Source: Aquisalimonas sp. (GTDB lineage Bacteria > Pseudomonadota > Gammaproteobacteria > Nitrococcales > Aquisalimonadaceae). Taken from it: a stretch of DNA of 8,675 nucleotides. The notes beneath the pieces were generated by a model, which made no database searches, was not told the DNA's origin, and worked only from the letters and a program-made list of their open reading frames with translations. This document shows positions 1-6,528 of the stretch, piece by piece; the first letter of the stretch is position 1, and each line of letters starts with the position of its first letter. The translations under genes and the position numbers were made by a program. The DNA lies in assembly GCA_007127625.1 (NCBI GenBank), contig SKYZ01000236.1, forward strand, positions 1 through 8,675. The letters run 5' to 3'.

Positions 1-1286
1 AAATAGATGGCGTTGAGCACGGTGCTTGCCAGCAGCACCCCGATCACCCAGTAGTGACCACCGTCCACGGCACCGATGCCCAGGTACCACTTGCTGATGA
101 AGCCAGCCAGCGGCGGCACCCCGATCATGCCCAGCGCGCCCAGGGTGAACATGGCGCTGGTCCAGGGCATGCTGCGGCCGACGCCGTCCAGTTCATCGAT
201 GGCGTGGATCTCCCGGGTCTCCGCATAGGCACCGGCGCAGAAGAACAGGGTGATCTTCATCAGTCCCTGGTGGACCAGGTGCACCAGGCCGCCGATGGTG
301 GCCAGCGGGCTCCCCAGGGACAGTCCCAGGGCGATGTAGGACACCTGACTGACGGTGGAAAATGCCAGCCGGCGCTTGAGGTCCGTCTGCCAGATCGCGC
401 GCAGGGAGCCGTAGATGATGGTCACCGAGGCGGCGATGGCCAGGCCCTGGGTCAGGTGCAGCTCCTGCGCCAGTTCCACCCCGTAGACGTCGTGGATGAC
501 CCGCACGATGCCGAAGGCGCCGGCCTTTACCACGGCCACCGCGTGGAGCAGAGCACTCACCGGCGCCGGCGCAACCATGGCGATGGGCAACCAGCCGTGC
601 AGGGGGACCAGCGCCGCCTTGACGCCCAGTCCCGCCATGAGCAGCAGAAAGATGCCGGTGAGTGCGCCGTGACTGTCTACGCCCAGTTCCGCCAGGGTGC
701 CGCCGGCCAGGAAATCTGCGGCACCGGCCAGGGTGTAGAGCAGTACGATGCCCAGCAGGAAGAGTGCGCCGCCACCGATGGTGTACTGCAGGTAGATGCG
801 CCCCGCAGTCATGGCCTTGTCCACGCCGCGGTGGACCACCAGCGGCCAGGTGGCCAGGGTCAGGAACTCGTAGAACAGGAAGAAGGTAAACAGGTTGCCG
901 GCGGTGGCGATGCCCATGGTGGCGGCCACGCACAGGCTGAAGAAGCCGAAGAACCGAGCCCGGTGCTCCGCATGCTCCAGGTAGGTGATGGCGTAGATGG
1001 TGGTGACCAGCCAGAGCACCGCGGAGAGGGTCAGGAACAGCATGGCCAGGGCGTCGGCGCGAAACACCAGATCCAGATCCGGCAGCAGCGGGATGCGCAC
1101 CAGGAATTCATGACCAAGCTGCACGCCGCGCAACATGACGCCCACCAGGACCAGCTTGATGACCGCACCGGCTATATTCAGTGCGACCCGCAGACGCTGC
1201 CAGCGCTCCCCGAGAGTGAACACGATCAGTGCCGTGATCAGTGACGTCATCAGCACCCACAGGGGCATGGCGGTATAGGCCGTCAT
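1..1286 (-). CDS. Second antiporter-like subunit (NuoL/MrpA/MrpD family), 3' end outside window
   Basis: Proton-conducting transporter membrane subunit, probably one of the ion-pumping subunits of the Mrp-type antiporter in the inner membrane. The frame is open from ATG 1286 to the left edge, giving 428 residues without a stop. Its start overlaps the stop of the preceding D subunit by four bases (ATGA), and GGGGGA just upstream is a good ribosome binding site. Key residues of the family are present: Glu140 in the FLFYEFLTLA segment (TM5 acid), Lys223 in GVKAALVPLHGWLP (TM7 lysine), His230, Lys254 in ALLHAVAVVKAG, Lys344 and Lys399 in GFISKWYLG. The APAPVSALLHAVAVVKAG stretch resembles MrpA/NuoL more than typical MrpD, so it may replace the missing N-terminal part of MrpA. 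Family assignment is secure; calling it D or A is not. The remaining C-terminus and any further operon genes are outside the window. Confidence 0.9.
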   Translation of the reverse strand, partial: MTAYTAMPLWVLMTSLITALIVFTLGERWQRLRVALNIAGAVIKLVLVGVMLRGVQLGHEFLVRIPLLPDLDLVFRADALAMLFLTLSAVLWLVTTIYAITYLEHAEHRARFFGFFSLCVAATMGIATAGNLFTFFLFYEFLTLATWPLVVHRGVDKAMTAGRIYLQYTIGGGALFLLGIVLLYTLAGAADFLAGGTLAELGVDSHGALTGIFLLLMAGLGVKAALVPLHGWLPIAMVAPAPVSALLHAVAVVKAGAFGIVRVIHDVYGVELAQELHLTQGLAIAASVTIIYGSLRAIWQTDLKRRLAFSTVSQVSYIALGLSLGSPLATIGGLVHLVHQGLMKITLFFCAGAYAETREIHAIDELDGVGRSMPWTSAMFTLGALGMIGVPPLAGFISKWYLGIGAVDGGHYWVIGVLLASTVLNAIY

Positions 1287-2716
1287 GGCATTCCCCCCAG
1301 AAGCGCCAGGATCGGTGCCGCGGTGACGCCCAGAGCGATGGCGAGCAACGCCAGGGCCATGGTGGGCCACACCCGCAGAGGCCCTGGTCGTGGGCCCTGG
1401 TGGTCCACCGTGGCACCGGCGGAGCGCAGGAAGGCGAAGCGCAGTACCCGGAACATGTACGCGGCCGAGAGCAGTCCCCCCACTGTCAGCACCACGAGCC
1501 ACCACCATTGGCCGGTTTCGGCCGCCGCACGCAGCAGCAGCCACTTGGCGATGAATCCGCCGCTGGGCGGCAGACCCATGATGCTCACCCCCGCCAGGGC
1601 GAAGGCGAACAGACTGATGGCCAGCGGGCGGTCCAGCCCGCTGAGCTCCCGCAGGCGGTCGTGGCCCACGTAGGCGATGACATTACCGGCGGCCAGGAAC
1701 AGGGCAGCCTTGGCAATGCCGTGGGCCAGGCCGTGATACACGGCGCCCTCCCAGGCCAGGGTGACGGCCATGGGGAAGAACAGCAGCATGTAGCCGAGCT
1801 GGGCAATGGTGGAGTAGGCAATGACCAGTTTCAGACGTTCCTGGAGAAACGCGCGCACGGAACCGTAGACAATGGCTGCCGCCCCCACGGCGCCCAGGAA
1901 CTGGCCGGCCGGCGCCGAGGCGAGTCCCGCCAGGGGGTCGGTCCACAGCCGCAGCAGCAGGTACACCGCGGCCTTGACCACCAACGCTGACAACAACGCA
2001 CTGGCGGCGGCGGGTGCGCCACCGTGGGCGGCCGGCAGCCACACGTGAAAGGGCACGATGGCCGCCTTGATCATGATGCCGAGGACCAGGCAGGACGCGG
2101 CCAGGGCGCCGGCAAAACCGCTGTCCGCCAGCGGGTCGGCCGCCAGGGAGAGATCCAGCGTGCCGGCGATGCCGTAGACCAGCGCCACGCCGGCCAGGTA
2201 CACCAGCGAGCCGAACAGCGCGTACAGCAGATAGCGCAGGGTGGCGTCGGTGGTCTTGCCCGCACCGGCCAGCAGCACTAGCGGGATTGCCGCCAGACTC
2301 ACCATCTCCAGGGTGACGTAGATGTTGAACAGATCCCCGGAGAGGAACAGCGCATTGAGGGACCCCCACAACAGCAGCCACAGCGCCCAGAAATGGGACG
2401 CGCCCGGCACGTGACGGCCGTGGGAGGCCAGGGCGTACACCGACACCATGGTTCCGGTGATGGCGGTGAGCAGCAGCATCACAACGGCCAGGCCGTCGGC
2501 GTGCAGACGAATGCCCAGGGGCGGCTCCCAGCCGCCCAGGAAGTGCTCCACCGGCCCGTGGGCGGCAACATCCGCGATCAGCCAGCCGGTAAGCGCCGCG
2601 GTGATCACGGTGGTGACCACCGGCAGCAGCGGAATGCCGCGGCGGTCGGTGACGAACTGCAGCACGCCGGCCAGGAAAGGGATGAACACCAGCAGAGCAG
2701 GGAGCGCCTCAGTCAT
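1283..2716 (-). CDS. mrpD: Na+/H+ antiporter subunit D (MrpD/MnhD-like)
   Basis: Membrane subunit of the multisubunit cation/proton antiporter, homologous to the NuoL/M/N antiporter-like subunits of complex I. It has 477 residues, close to the usual MrpD length, and about 14 hydrophobic segments. Visible family residues are Glu137 in DLFNIYVTLEMVSLAAIPL, Lys217 in GIMIKAAIVPFHVWLP, Lys248 in ALVVKAAVYLLLR, Lys336 in HGIAKAALFLAAGN and Lys391 in GGFIAKWLL; these form the conserved charged path through such subunits. The ATG is preceded by GGGGAG five bases upstream and overlaps the mrpC stop by eight bases (ATGACTGA). Its own stop overlaps the start of the next antiporter-like gene by four bases, so translation is likely coupled in both directions. 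It could equally be named MbhH-like because the operon has the Mbh order. Confidence 0.93.
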   Translation of the reverse strand: MTEALPALLVFIPFLAGVLQFVTDRRGIPLLPVVTTVITAALTGWLIADVAAHGPVEHFLGGWEPPLGIRLHADGLAVVMLLLTAITGTMVSVYALASHGRHVPGASHFWALWLLLWGSLNALFLSGDLFNIYVTLEMVSLAAIPLVLLAGAGKTTDATLRYLLYALFGSLVYLAGVALVYGIAGTLDLSLAADPLADSGFAGALAASCLVLGIMIKAAIVPFHVWLPAAHGGAPAAASALLSALVVKAAVYLLLRLWTDPLAGLASAPAGQFLGAVGAAAIVYGSVRAFLQERLKLVIAYSTIAQLGYMLLFFPMAVTLAWEGAVYHGLAHGIAKAALFLAAGNVIAYVGHDRLRELSGLDRPLAISLFAFALAGVSIMGLPPSGGFIAKWLLLRAAAETGQWWWLVVLTVGGLLSAAYMFRVLRFAFLRSAGATVDHQGPRPGPLRVWPTMALALLAIALGVTAAPILALLGGMP

Positions 2717-3005
2717 CGGTGCTCCCCGGTTCGCTGCGGCGGTTCAGCGCCTGCCGGCGAATCAGCGCCAGGCCGAAGGCCGAGGCGCTGACGGCGATTA
2801 CCAGGCCGGTGATCACCATGGCATGGGGCACGGTGTCAGGCCCGTCCGGCAGCCAGCGGGCGATGAGGATCATGCTCATGAACACGCCGTTGCCGAAGAT
2901 GTTGATGGCCAGGATGCGCCGTAGGGGGTGTGGTTGGGCCACGAATCCGTAGAAGCCCAGGGCCATGAGGGCCGCCGCGGCGATGGCGAAGACGTCCACT
3001 CCCAT
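2709..3005 (-). CDS. mrpC: Na+/H+ antiporter subunit C (MrpC/MnhC, NuoK-like)
   Basis: Small NuoK-like membrane subunit of the antiporter, 98 residues, slightly shorter than the roughly 110 residues common for MrpC. Three membrane segments are seen at about residues 4-22, 30-50 and 62-83. The last contains the recognisable family block (residues 57-75, DTVPHAMVITGLVIAVSAS), matching the DPLPQALVLTAIVI pattern of MrpC. The middle block INIFGNGVFMSMILIAR (34-50) corresponds to the second helix. The ATG overlaps the stop of the upstream B-type gene by one base (TAATG) and has GGGGTG a short way upstream. A polar tail of about 15 residues follows the last helix. In this family the protein has no independent function; it links the B/A-type and D-type subunits in the complex. 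Confidence 0.92.
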   Translation of the reverse strand: MGVDVFAIAAAALMALGFYGFVAQPHPLRRILAINIFGNGVFMSMILIARWLPDGPDTVPHAMVITGLVIAVSASAFGLALIRRQALNRRSEPGSTDD

Positions 3006-3946
3006 TACGATTCACCCCGTCGCAGGCCGTGGGTGCCGGTGAACAGCAGCAGCAGGGATAGCGCGATGGACAGCGCCAGGCTGTACTCGATCACCAGCAT
3101 GATCGGGTAGATGAAATCCGCCGGGTAGGCCATGAAGGCCCCCTCCAGCGGGATCAGCAGCAGACCGGCAGCGGTGAACACCACCGTTCCCAGGATCAGC
3201 AGGGCGCGGGTGATCAGCGCCGTGTGGGGCACGCCGTGCAGGCGCCCGCCCAGCACCAGCAGCACTCCGGCGCCGGCCAGGGTGGCGCCGCCCTGGAACG
3301 CGCCACCGGGGCTGTGGGTACCCGCCCACACCAGATACACGCCCATGAGCAGCACCGCCGGTGCAAACGCGGTGACCAGCACCGGCACCAGGGGGGTGTC
3401 CACGGTGACGTCCTCGGCCCGGGGTTGGTAGGTCAGTGCCGCCCGGCACAGCAGTGCACCGATCAGGGCCATGAGCACCACGCCCATCTCCAGCAGCGTG
3501 TCGTAGCTGCGGAAATTGAGCAGCACGGCGGTTACCGGTTGCTCGGTGCCGGCGGCGTCCAGATTGTTCAGCGCCAGTTCGCCGGCACCGCCGGGATGAC
3601 CGTCCAGGGAGGTCAACGCCACCAGCATGGCGAGGCCGAATCCCGCGCTGCCGATGCCCGCCAGCCAGCGCGCCGGCACCGGTGCGCGGTGATGTCCGCA
3701 GGCATGGCGTTCGCCGGCATCCAGCGCCCGCCAGGTGCCCAGCAGCAGCACGCCCAGCAAGCCGGCGCCAATGGCCGTTTCCGCCAGGGCGAGATCCGGC
3801 GCCTCCAGACGGGCCCAGGCAAGGCCCAGCAGCAGGCCGATGACGATGAACACGACGATGGCGCGGAAGACGTCGGTGACGGTGACACAGCGCCAGGCGA
3901 GGAGCACCAGCGTGAAGACCAGGACGACATCGAACAGCGCCATCAT
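3005..3946 (-). CDS. mrpB: Fused antiporter subunit: DUF4040 (MbhD) + MbhE-like + MrpB
   Basis: 313-residue membrane protein joining three parts that are separate genes in Mbh-type hydrogenases, or split between the MrpA C-terminus and MrpB in Bacillus-type mrp. Residues 1-75 form a three-helix DUF4040/MbhD unit with the APDLALAETAIGAGLL signature (49-64). Residues 93-168 are MbhE-like, with a helix at 95-111 and the FRSYDTLLEMGVV block (145-157), which matches the FRGxDTLxE motif of the MrpA C-terminus. Residues 185-305 are MnhB, with the HSPGGAFQGG motif (211-220) and four helices. The first of two adjacent ATGs is chosen: it overlaps the mrpG stop by one base (TGATG) and GGAGGAGG lies about ten bases upstream. 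The linker at 78-92 is rich in His and Cys (H81, C83, H85, H86). The fusion is continuous, with no sign of a frameshift. Confidence 0.9.
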   Translation of the reverse strand: MMALFDVVLVFTLVLLAWRCVTVTDVFRAIVVFIVIGLLLGLAWARLEAPDLALAETAIGAGLLGVLLLGTWRALDAGERHACGHHRAPVPARWLAGIGSAGFGLAMLVALTSLDGHPGGAGELALNNLDAAGTEQPVTAVLLNFRSYDTLLEMGVVLMALIGALLCRAALTYQPRAEDVTVDTPLVPVLVTAFAPAVLLMGVYLVWAGTHSPGGAFQGGATLAGAGVLLVLGGRLHGVPHTALITRALLILGTVVFTAAGLLLIPLEGAFMAYPADFIYPIMLVIEYSLALSIALSLLLLFTGTHGLRRGES

Positions 3947-4230
3947 CAGCCCTGGTCCTCCTCCCGCAGGTGATGTCGCGCCACCAGATGGCAGGCGACG
4001 GACGACGCGATGACCGCAACCATCCATAAAAGGGCGATGAGCAGCACCAGACGCCAGGTGTCGGCCAGCAGCGCGATGCCGACGGCCAGTAGCCCCAGGC
4101 CGGCATTGTCGGCCTTGGTGACCGCGTGCAGCCGCGAGTAGATGTCCGGGAAGCGCAGCAGTCCGACGGTCCCTGCAAGGAAGAACAGCAGTCCGGCGAT
4201 GATGAAGGCCCCGGCCAGAAGATTGATCAT
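3946..4230 (-). CDS. mrpG: Na+/H+ antiporter subunit G (MrpG/MnhG)
   Basis: Small accessory membrane subunit of the Mrp antiporter, 94 residues, within the usual family size. Three hydrophobic helices lie at about residues 4-24, 42-56 and 60-82. The diagnostic MrpG block sits after the first helix, at residues 23-44 (GLLRFPDIYSRLHAVTKADN), equal to the family pattern GxxRxPDxYxRLHAxTKA. The ATG overlaps the mrpF stop by four bases (ATGA), and GAGGA lies upstream at normal distance. The C-terminal tail (RHHLREEDQG) is charged and probably cytoplasmic. Its role in the family is in assembly or stability of the complex rather than in catalysis. Confidence 0.94.
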   Translation of the reverse strand: MINLLAGAFIIAGLLFFLAGTVGLLRFPDIYSRLHAVTKADNAGLGLLAVGIALLADTWRLVLLIALLWMVAVIASSVACHLVARHHLREEDQG

Positions 4231-4493
4231 TGGCTGTCCTCGTCGGTCCGCGGCCGCCTCACGAAGGCGGTTGCAACCAGCGCGGCGAACAGCATGAAGA
4301 TCAGTGCCGCATCCACCAGCGCCGGCATGCTCAGGATCTGAGAGAGCACCAGCAGGATTGCCACCATGGAGGTGCCGGCGAGCTGAATGGACAGCATCCG
4401 GTCAGCGCGGGTGGGCCCGCGGAAGACCTGGATCAGGCCAAGGCCGAACAGCGCCAGGAGCATCACTGCCGCGCTGGTCAGCAGCGTATTCAC
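4227..4493 (-). CDS. mrpF: Na+/H+ antiporter subunit F (MrpF/MnhF)
   Basis: Small three-helix membrane subunit of the Mrp antiporter, 88 residues. The open frame extends farther upstream, but the real start is taken as GTG at 4493. It overlaps the mrpE stop by four bases (GTGA), has GAGG just upstream, and gives the normal family length; residues encoded upstream of it are arginine-rich and read as shadow of mrpE. Family marks are FRGPTRADRMLSIQLAG at 24-40, matching the RGPTxADRxLxxxLxG signature, and DAALIFMLFAALVATAF at 61-77 in the last helix. The MrpF family is related to bile-acid-efflux annotated proteins, but this operon position makes the antiporter role clear. The C-terminus is short and acidic. 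Confidence 0.92.
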   Translation of the reverse strand: MNTLLTSAAVMLLALFGLGLIQVFRGPTRADRMLSIQLAGTSMVAILLVLSQILSMPALVDAALIFMLFAALVATAFVRRPRTDEDSQ

Positions 4494-4990
4494 GAGACCT
4501 CGCCGCCGTTGGATTCCACGAACAGGGCACCGATGGCTGCCTCCACCCGCGCCAGTTCGCCTGCGGTGTCGGCGGTAATGGCGTGCACACGCACCGTGTC
4601 GCCATGGAGATTCGCCGCCAGCGTGCCGGGGGTGAGGTTGACGGTGAGCAGGAACAGCGTGCGGCTGGCCGGGTGCTGCAGGCGGAGTTGGTAATCGATC
4701 CACCGCGGCTGCATGGGCATGGCAGGATGCATGGCCCGCCAGCCCACGTCCGCACCACCCACCAGGGAGTTGTAAAGGAACAGGCCGACGAACCGGAGCA
4801 GGCCCAGCGGCCGCGGCGTGAACACCATGCCGGGTGCCACCCAGGCGCTGATGGCCGCAGCCAGCAGGGCAGCTGTCAGGCCGTAAGGCAGACCCTTTCC
4901 GCCGGTGAGCACCAGCCACAGCAGCATCAGGGTGGCGGCGACGGTCAGCGCCCAGGTGAGTCGGTGTGCAATGCCGGAGGAAGACGTCAT
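4490..4990 (-). CDS. mrpE: Na+/H+ antiporter subunit E (MrpE/MnhE)
   Basis: First gene of the antiporter operon, encoding the subunit with two to three N-terminal helices and a cytoplasmic C-terminal domain; 166 residues, typical for MrpE. Helices lie at about residues 11-30, 36-53 and 61-79. The soluble part carries the family signature LTPGTLAANLHGDTVRVHAI at 119-138 (compare LTPGTLTVDxxGDxLYVH), followed by an amphipathic helix ending at the mrpF overlap. The start is uncertain. ATG 4990 (MTSSSG) gives the usual length but has only a weak GAG nearby. An in-frame ATG at 5029 adds 13 polar residues (MYQACARTEPTEP) and has no ribosome binding site at all. The equivalent in Mbh complexes is MbhA. 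Only the start is in doubt. Confidence 0.9.
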   Translation of the reverse strand: MTSSSGIAHRLTWALTVAATLMLLWLVLTGGKGLPYGLTAALLAAAISAWVAPGMVFTPRPLGLLRFVGLFLYNSLVGGADVGWRAMHPAMPMQPRWIDYQLRLQHPASRTLFLLTVNLTPGTLAANLHGDTVRVHAITADTAGELARVEAAIGALFVESNGGEVS

Positions 4991-5120
4991 CGGCTCAGTG
5001 GGTTCTGTCCTGGCGCATGCTTGGTACATGTCGATCTCGGGTCAGCAGGGAGAGGCTAACATGAGGGGGGCCGGCATGCAGGGGGACGGTCAAGCTGTCG
5101 TCGGCGAGAGATGCGGGTGG
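4991..5120 (-). promoter_or_regulatory. Leader gap between guaD and the mrp operon
   Basis: This 130-base stretch separates the guaD stop from the favoured mrpE start and must contain any promoter specific to the antiporter operon. On the minus strand a TTGACC box occurs near 5090, but no good -10 hexamer follows at 16-18 bases, and the candidate ATGTTA is about 24-25 bases away. GCATGC occurs twice (near 5015 and 5075). I see no hairpin followed by T residues for guaD. The gap may therefore carry a non-sigma70 or activator-dependent promoter, or be read through from guaD. Only the location is supported. Confidence 0.25.
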
Positions 5121-6449
5121 TCAGGTTCCGGTGGAAATGTCTCCCCTGGCCGGTCTCCCAGCGACGTAGGTCGCCGCCACATGGCGCTCGTCCCCCAGCG
5201 TGAACAGCGCGAACAGCGTCTCCTCCAGGTCGGTGGCGGCCGTGCGTCGGGCAGACAGGCGGGAACCCTCAGGGTCGAGAACCACAACGTCCGCCTCCAT
5301 TCCCGGTGCGAAGTGACCGACGCGGTGGTCGATGTCCAGGGCCCGGGCACCGCCCCGGGTGGCGAGATAGAGGAGGTGGGCGGCCGACAGCGGCGTGCCA
5401 TGGAGCGCCGCGATCTGGTAGGCGGCCGCCGCGGTGCGCAGAAGGCTGAAGCTGGTGCCGGCACCGATGTCGGTGCCCAGTCCGGTTCGCAGGCCCAGGG
5501 CGGCTTGCGTCGGATAGTCCATGAGCCCGCTACCCAGGAACAGGTTCGCCGTCGCCGCGAACGCCGTGGCTGCGCCGTGCTCGGCCAGCCGTTGGCGGGC
5601 CGCCGGGGTCATGTGAATGCAATGCGCAAACACCGCGCCGGGCCGAACCAGCCCGAAGTGCTCGTAGACGGCCAGATAGTCCTCCGCCCAGGGGAAGAGT
5701 TCGCTCACCCAGGCGACTTCCGCGGAGTTCTCCGCCAGGTGGGTCTGCAAATAGGCCTCCGGGCATTCCCGGGCCAGGTGTCCGGCGCCGCTCAGCTGCG
5801 CCTCACTGGAGGTGGGTGCGAAGCGCGGGCTGATGGCGTAGGCCAGGCGCCCCACCCCATGCCAGCGCCGCAGAAGCTCCCGGGAGTCGGCCACACCGGA
5901 CGCGGCGGTGTCCTGCAGTGCCTCGGGGCAGTTTCGGTCCATCATCAGCTTGCCCGCGGCGACGCGCATGCCACGCGCATGGGCCGCACGCAGGATGGCG
6001 TCGGCGGAATGGGCGTGCACCGTGCCCATGATCAGTGCGCTGGTGGTGCCGTTGCGCAGCAGCTCGTCCATGAAGAACTGCGCCGTCTCCTCGGCCACCT
6101 CCGGGGCGGCGAAGCGCTGTTCCGCGGGGAAGGCGTAGCGGTTCAGCCAGGTGAGCAGGGCCTCGCCGTAGCTGGCGATGATGTCCGCCTGCGGGCAGTG
6201 GGTGTGGATGTCAATGAAGCCCGGCACCACCAGACGGCCGCGGAAGTCGTGGATGGGCGGATGGTCGGTACCGGCTTCGGCGAGCACCTTGGCCGCCGGG
6301 CCGAGGCTACGGATGACGCCGTCGGCAATATGCAGTGCGCCGTCCGTGAAACTGTCCAGGGAGTCCATGCCGGCCTGGGGGGCGACGTCGTGCCGGCAGG
6401 AGACGACAGTGCCCCGGATGATGCAGGCGTGGTCGACGGTGGTCGGCAT
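5121..6449 (-). CDS. guaD: Guanine deaminase
   Basis: Cytoplasmic zinc amidohydrolase converting guanine to xanthine and ammonia in purine catabolism. The 442 residues match the E. coli GuaD length. Metal and substrate motifs appear in order: PGFIDIHTHCPQ (76-87; metal ligands His82 and His84), KLMMDRNCPEAL (167-178), SPRFAPTSS (207-215; substrate-binding Arg209), QTHLAEN (235-241; ligand His237 and catalytic Glu240), FAHCIHM (274-280; histidine ligand region) and GLGTDIGAGTSFS (323-335; Asp327). The C-terminal VGHFAPGMEADVVVLD segment completes the composite beta domain. One oddity is FAATANLFLGSG at 297-308, where the family usually has CPTSNLFLGSG. The ATG at 6449 has a poor ribosome binding site but gives the complete N-terminus. 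The gene is divergent from the barrel gene and upstream of mrpE on the same strand. Confidence 0.95.
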   Translation of the reverse strand: MPTTVDHACIIRGTVVSCRHDVAPQAGMDSLDSFTDGALHIADGVIRSLGPAAKVLAEAGTDHPPIHDFRGRLVVPGFIDIHTHCPQADIIASYGEALLTWLNRYAFPAEQRFAAPEVAEETAQFFMDELLRNGTTSALIMGTVHAHSADAILRAAHARGMRVAAGKLMMDRNCPEALQDTAASGVADSRELLRRWHGVGRLAYAISPRFAPTSSEAQLSGAGHLARECPEAYLQTHLAENSAEVAWVSELFPWAEDYLAVYEHFGLVRPGAVFAHCIHMTPAARQRLAEHGAATAFAATANLFLGSGLMDYPTQAALGLRTGLGTDIGAGTSFSLLRTAAAAYQIAALHGTPLSAAHLLYLATRGGARALDIDHRVGHFAPGMEADVVVLDPEGSRLSARRTAATDLEETLFALFTLGDERHVAATYVAGRPARGDISTGT

Positions 6450-6528
6450 GGCAGTCCCGTTTCATGGTCACGCGTCAGTGCGAACACGTATACTCCGTAG
6501 CCTTCTGTGCGTCCAATGGAGAGTGGTT
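6450..6528. promoter_or_regulatory. Divergent promoter region with shared GTATAC
   Basis: This 79-base gap lies between two divergent starts. On the plus strand TATACT at 6489-6494 is a good -10 hexamer, giving a leader of about 27 bases before ATG 6529; its -35 is weak (TGGTCA at 6465-6470). On the minus strand the same palindromic GTATAC supplies TATACG (6492-6487). It is preceded at 18 bases by TTGGAC (6516-6511), giving a leader of about 30 bases before guaD. The hexamers are seen directly; use as promoters is inferred. Confidence 0.4.

Noticed and set aside
193..933. Minus-strand 246-codon frame inside the second antiporter-like gene
   Set aside because: It is an out-of-frame shadow, Arg/Gly/His-rich. 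The true frame through the same bases gives continuous NuoL-like membrane helices.
54..1244. Long plus-strand open frame of 396 codons
   Set aside because: It lies opposite the antiporter-like gene. The product is rich in Gln, Gly, His and Asp without any family motif, while the minus strand has conserved helices and charged residues. High GC in third positions explains the open frame.
3947..4027. Upstream extension of the fused B-type gene by 27 residues
   Set aside because: It would overlap mrpG with a non-conserved Gly/Arg-rich segment. The ATG at 3946 has a strong GGAGGAGG and directly begins the first helix.
4494..4919. Upstream extension of the mrpF frame to an ATG at 4919
   Set aside because: This would overlap almost all of mrpE with an arginine-rich sequence. 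The GTG at 4493 has a ribosome binding site and gives the normal MrpF length.
5045..5096. Sigma70 promoter for mrp using TTGACC
   Set aside because: No acceptable -10 hexamer lies at 16-18 bases; the nearest candidate is about 24-25 bases away.
4905..6500. Long plus-strand open frame of 531 codons
   Set aside because: It is antisense to guaD, which has every expected motif. The plus-strand product is low-complexity and crosses the guaD-mrpE gap with no recognisable domain.
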